Shown here piece after piece: positions 32,173 through 33,669 of a stretch of DNA of 33,669 nt. Numbering within the stretch: position 1 is the stretch's first letter; every line of letters starts with the position of its first letter. The notes below the pieces were generated by a model. The model did not search any database. It saw nothing but the letters and a program-made list of their open reading frames with translations, and was not told where the DNA came from. A program made the position numbers and the translations under genes. Location of the stretch: contig JAEUQF010000244.1 of the NCBI GenBank assembly GCA_016789745.1, positions 1-33,669 on the forward strand, written 5' to 3'. The DNA comes from Bryobacterales bacterium (lineage in GTDB: Bacteria > Acidobacteriota > Terriglobia > Bryobacterales > Bryobacteraceae).

Positions 32173-33669
32173 ATGCTTCGATACCTGCATGATCTTTGGA
32201 ATGACGCCGACGTGAAGGCGTTAGGTGGCGACGAGTTGGAAATCCTCCGCTACCGCTCAAACCTGCTGGGGGCCGACCTGCGCATCACGAACTTTGGCGG
32301 CGGCAACACCAGTTCCAAGTACACCGTTAGCGATCCGCTCACCGGTAACCCCGTGAAAGTGATGGCGGTGAAGGGCAGCGGCGGCGACCTCGGCAGCATC
32401 AAACGCGGCGGCTTTGCGGTGCTCTACATGGACCGTCTGCTGCAGTTGGAAGCCGTCTATCGCGGCGAAGAATACGAAGATGAGATGGTCGGGCTCTACC
32501 CGGGCTGTGCCTTCGTGGGCAACGGCGTCGCCACCTCCATCGACACGCCGCTGCACGGTTTTCTGCCATTCGACCACGTTGACCACCTGCATCCCGATTG
32601 GGCTATCGCCATGGCTGCCAGCCGCAACGGCAAGCAACGCATGGAAGAGTTCAACAAGCGCTACAACCATCAGCTGGTATGGCTTCCCTGGCAGCGGCCA
32701 GGCTTTGAATTGGGCCTTATGCTGCGCCAGGCCGTAAAGGAAAATCCCGGCTGCGACGGTATCGTTCTCGGCAGCCATGGGCTCTTCACCTGGGGCGCCA
32801 CCCAGCGCGAATCCTACATCAACAGCGTCACCGTCATCGATCAGATGGGCGAGATGGTCCAGGAGCTTGGCGCAGGCAAGAAACTGTTTGGCGGCCCGCG
32901 CGTGCAGTCTCGAACCGACGCGGCCGAAGTCGCGGCGTCCATCCTTCCGGTGGTGCGCGGCCGGGTTGGCAAGAGCAAACGCTCCATTGCCCACTTCGAT
33001 GGCGCCGCCGAGGCGCTGGAGTTTATCAACTCCGCCGATGCCGCCAGGCTCGCCTCGCTCGGCACCAGTTGCCCGGACCATTTCCTGCGCACCCGCATCA
33101 GCCCCCTGCTGGTCGACTGGAATCCACAGACGTCGGACCTGGCGGGCTTGGAGAAGGCTCTGGACGCGGGTCTGGAGCAGTATCGTAAGGACTACGTCGC
33201 CTACTATGAAGCCAATAAGGAAGAGGGCTCTCCGGCTTGCCGCGACCAGAACCCAACCGTGGTTCTCATTCCCGGCGTCGGCATGGTGAGCTTCGGCCGT
33301 TCCAAGAAGGAAGCCCGCATCACCGGCGAGTTCTACCGCAATGCCATCCGCGTCATGGCCGGCGCCACCGGCATGGCGTCCGATGGCGGAGATAGCGATC
33401 CGCTGCCGCATGCCAAGTATCCCGAACTGGCCAAGAACTTCGATACCCACAACAACTACGTCAGCCTGCCGCGGCGGGAGGCATTCCGCATCGAATACTG
33501 GGCGCTCGAAGAAGCCAAACTGCGCCGCATGCCCCCCGAAGCCGAGTTCAGCCGCAGAATCATCCTCGTGGTTGGCGGCGGATCGGGTATCGGCCGGTCC
33601 ACCGCGCTAAAGCTGGCCGCCGGCGGCGCGCACCTCATGATTGCCGATCTCAATGCGGAGTCCGCCGCC
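32173..33669 (+). CDS. Bifunctional rhamnulose-1-phosphate aldolase / short-chain dehydrogenase, 3' truncated by window
   Basis: The frame is open for 499 codons to the window edge. Residues about 10-420 form a class II aldolase domain: ITNFGGGNTSSKY near the start, VKGSGGDLGS for phosphate binding, and DHVDHLHPD followed by LGSHGLFTWG with the expected zinc histidines. From about 460 a Rossmann domain opens with VVGGGSGIGRSTALKLA, a short-chain dehydrogenase. Such fusions cleave rhamnulose-1-phosphate to DHAP and L-lactaldehyde and oxidise or reduce the latter. A TAAAAT at 32158-32163 lies only 10 nt before the ATG, so the transcript may have a very short leader. The use of rhamnose fits the GH88/GH105-type gene at the other end, though the distance is large. 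Confidence 0.9.
   Translation, partial: MLRYLHDLWNDADVKALGGDELEILRYRSNLLGADLRITNFGGGNTSSKYTVSDPLTGNPVKVMAVKGSGGDLGSIKRGGFAVLYMDRLLQLEAVYRGEEYEDEMVGLYPGCAFVGNGVATSIDTPLHGFLPFDHVDHLHPDWAIAMAASRNGKQRMEEFNKRYNHQLVWLPWQRPGFELGLMLRQAVKENPGCDGIVLGSHGLFTWGATQRESYINSVTVIDQMGEMVQELGAGKKLFGGPRVQSRTDAAEVAASILPVVRGRVGKSKRSIAHFDGAAEALEFINSADAARLASLGTSCPDHFLRTRISPLLVDWNPQTSDLAGLEKALDAGLEQYRKDYVAYYEANKEEGSPACRDQNPTVVLIPGVGMVSFGRSKKEARITGEFYRNAIRVMAGATGMASDGGDSDPLPHAKYPELAKNFDTHNNYVSLPRREAFRIEYWALEEAKLRRMPPEAEFSRRIILVVGGGSGIGRSTALKLAAGGAHLMIADLNAESAA

Noticed and set aside
32257..33450. Antisense frame of 397 codons over the aldolase gene
   Set aside because: The sense strand is open for 499 codons with clear aldolase and dehydrogenase motifs, so this is a shadow.
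1..33669. CRISPR array, prophage, insertion sequence or integrative element
   Set aside because: I saw no regular spaced repeats, transposase or integrase motifs, or attachment-like duplications; the lone tRNA has no repeated 3' end or integrase nearby.

Overview
The window looks like a chromosomal segment of a GC-rich Acidobacteriota bacterium, most likely from the Bryobacterales/Solibacter group. This is inferred from a 1132-residue Oar-like TonB receptor with an N-terminal carboxypeptidase-regulatory domain, many secreted c-type cytochromes and PQQ-type beta-propellers, a DUF1111 di-heme protein, and a bifunctional rhamnulose-phosphate aldolase/dehydrogenase. I see no phage genes, transposases or CRISPR array. 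Genes are tightly packed, and stop/start overlaps of 4 nt are frequent.

Left part (1-7050, + strand): the 3' end of a probable sugar isomerase/epimerase; a secreted GH88/GH105-type protein whose N-terminal half resembles a degenerate M14 peptidase domain; a non-coding stretch of about 680 bp with an atypical CAU-anticodon tRNA and several inverted repeats; a slipin/SPFH protein; and the TonB-dependent receptor, which ends at a clear terminator. Next (7062-10832, - strand) is an overlapping operon: di-heme cytochrome c, PQQ-dependent dehydrogenase, a secreted unknown protein and a PHP phosphoesterase.

Middle (10880-18223): a saccharopine-dehydrogenase-like oxidoreductase (+); a - strand operon of ArsA-Hsp20 ATPase, a 79-residue CxC protein and the peroxiredoxin Bcp; a + strand run of cytochrome c, sulfite-oxidase-type molybdoenzyme, small cytochrome c and LarA-type racemase; and a convergent zinc alcohol dehydrogenase whose stop codon overlaps that of larA.

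Signalling island (18230-23813): a CHASE3 histidine kinase and NarL-type regulator with abutting stop and start codons, a stand-alone receiver protein and a multi-PAS hybrid kinase lie on the - strand. A sigma-70-family factor faces away from them, with a sigma-54-like element and palindromes between.

Right part: a copper/heme-copper-oxidase maturation cluster (cupredoxin-like lipoprotein, CtaB, SCO, DUF420) with a divergent secreted HMA protein, followed by an alpha/beta hydrolase, a di-heme DUF1111 protein, GlgC, a PQQ-like propeller carrying two EF-hands, and the start of a RhaD-type aldolase/dehydrogenase cut by the window end. Most of the window concerns periplasmic redox chemistry (cytochromes, PQQ, molybdenum, copper) and plant-polysaccharide/rhamnose use. 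The least explained units are the ArsA/CxC/Bcp operon, the sulfite oxidase-LarA operon and the cytochrome-PQQ-unknown-PHP operon.
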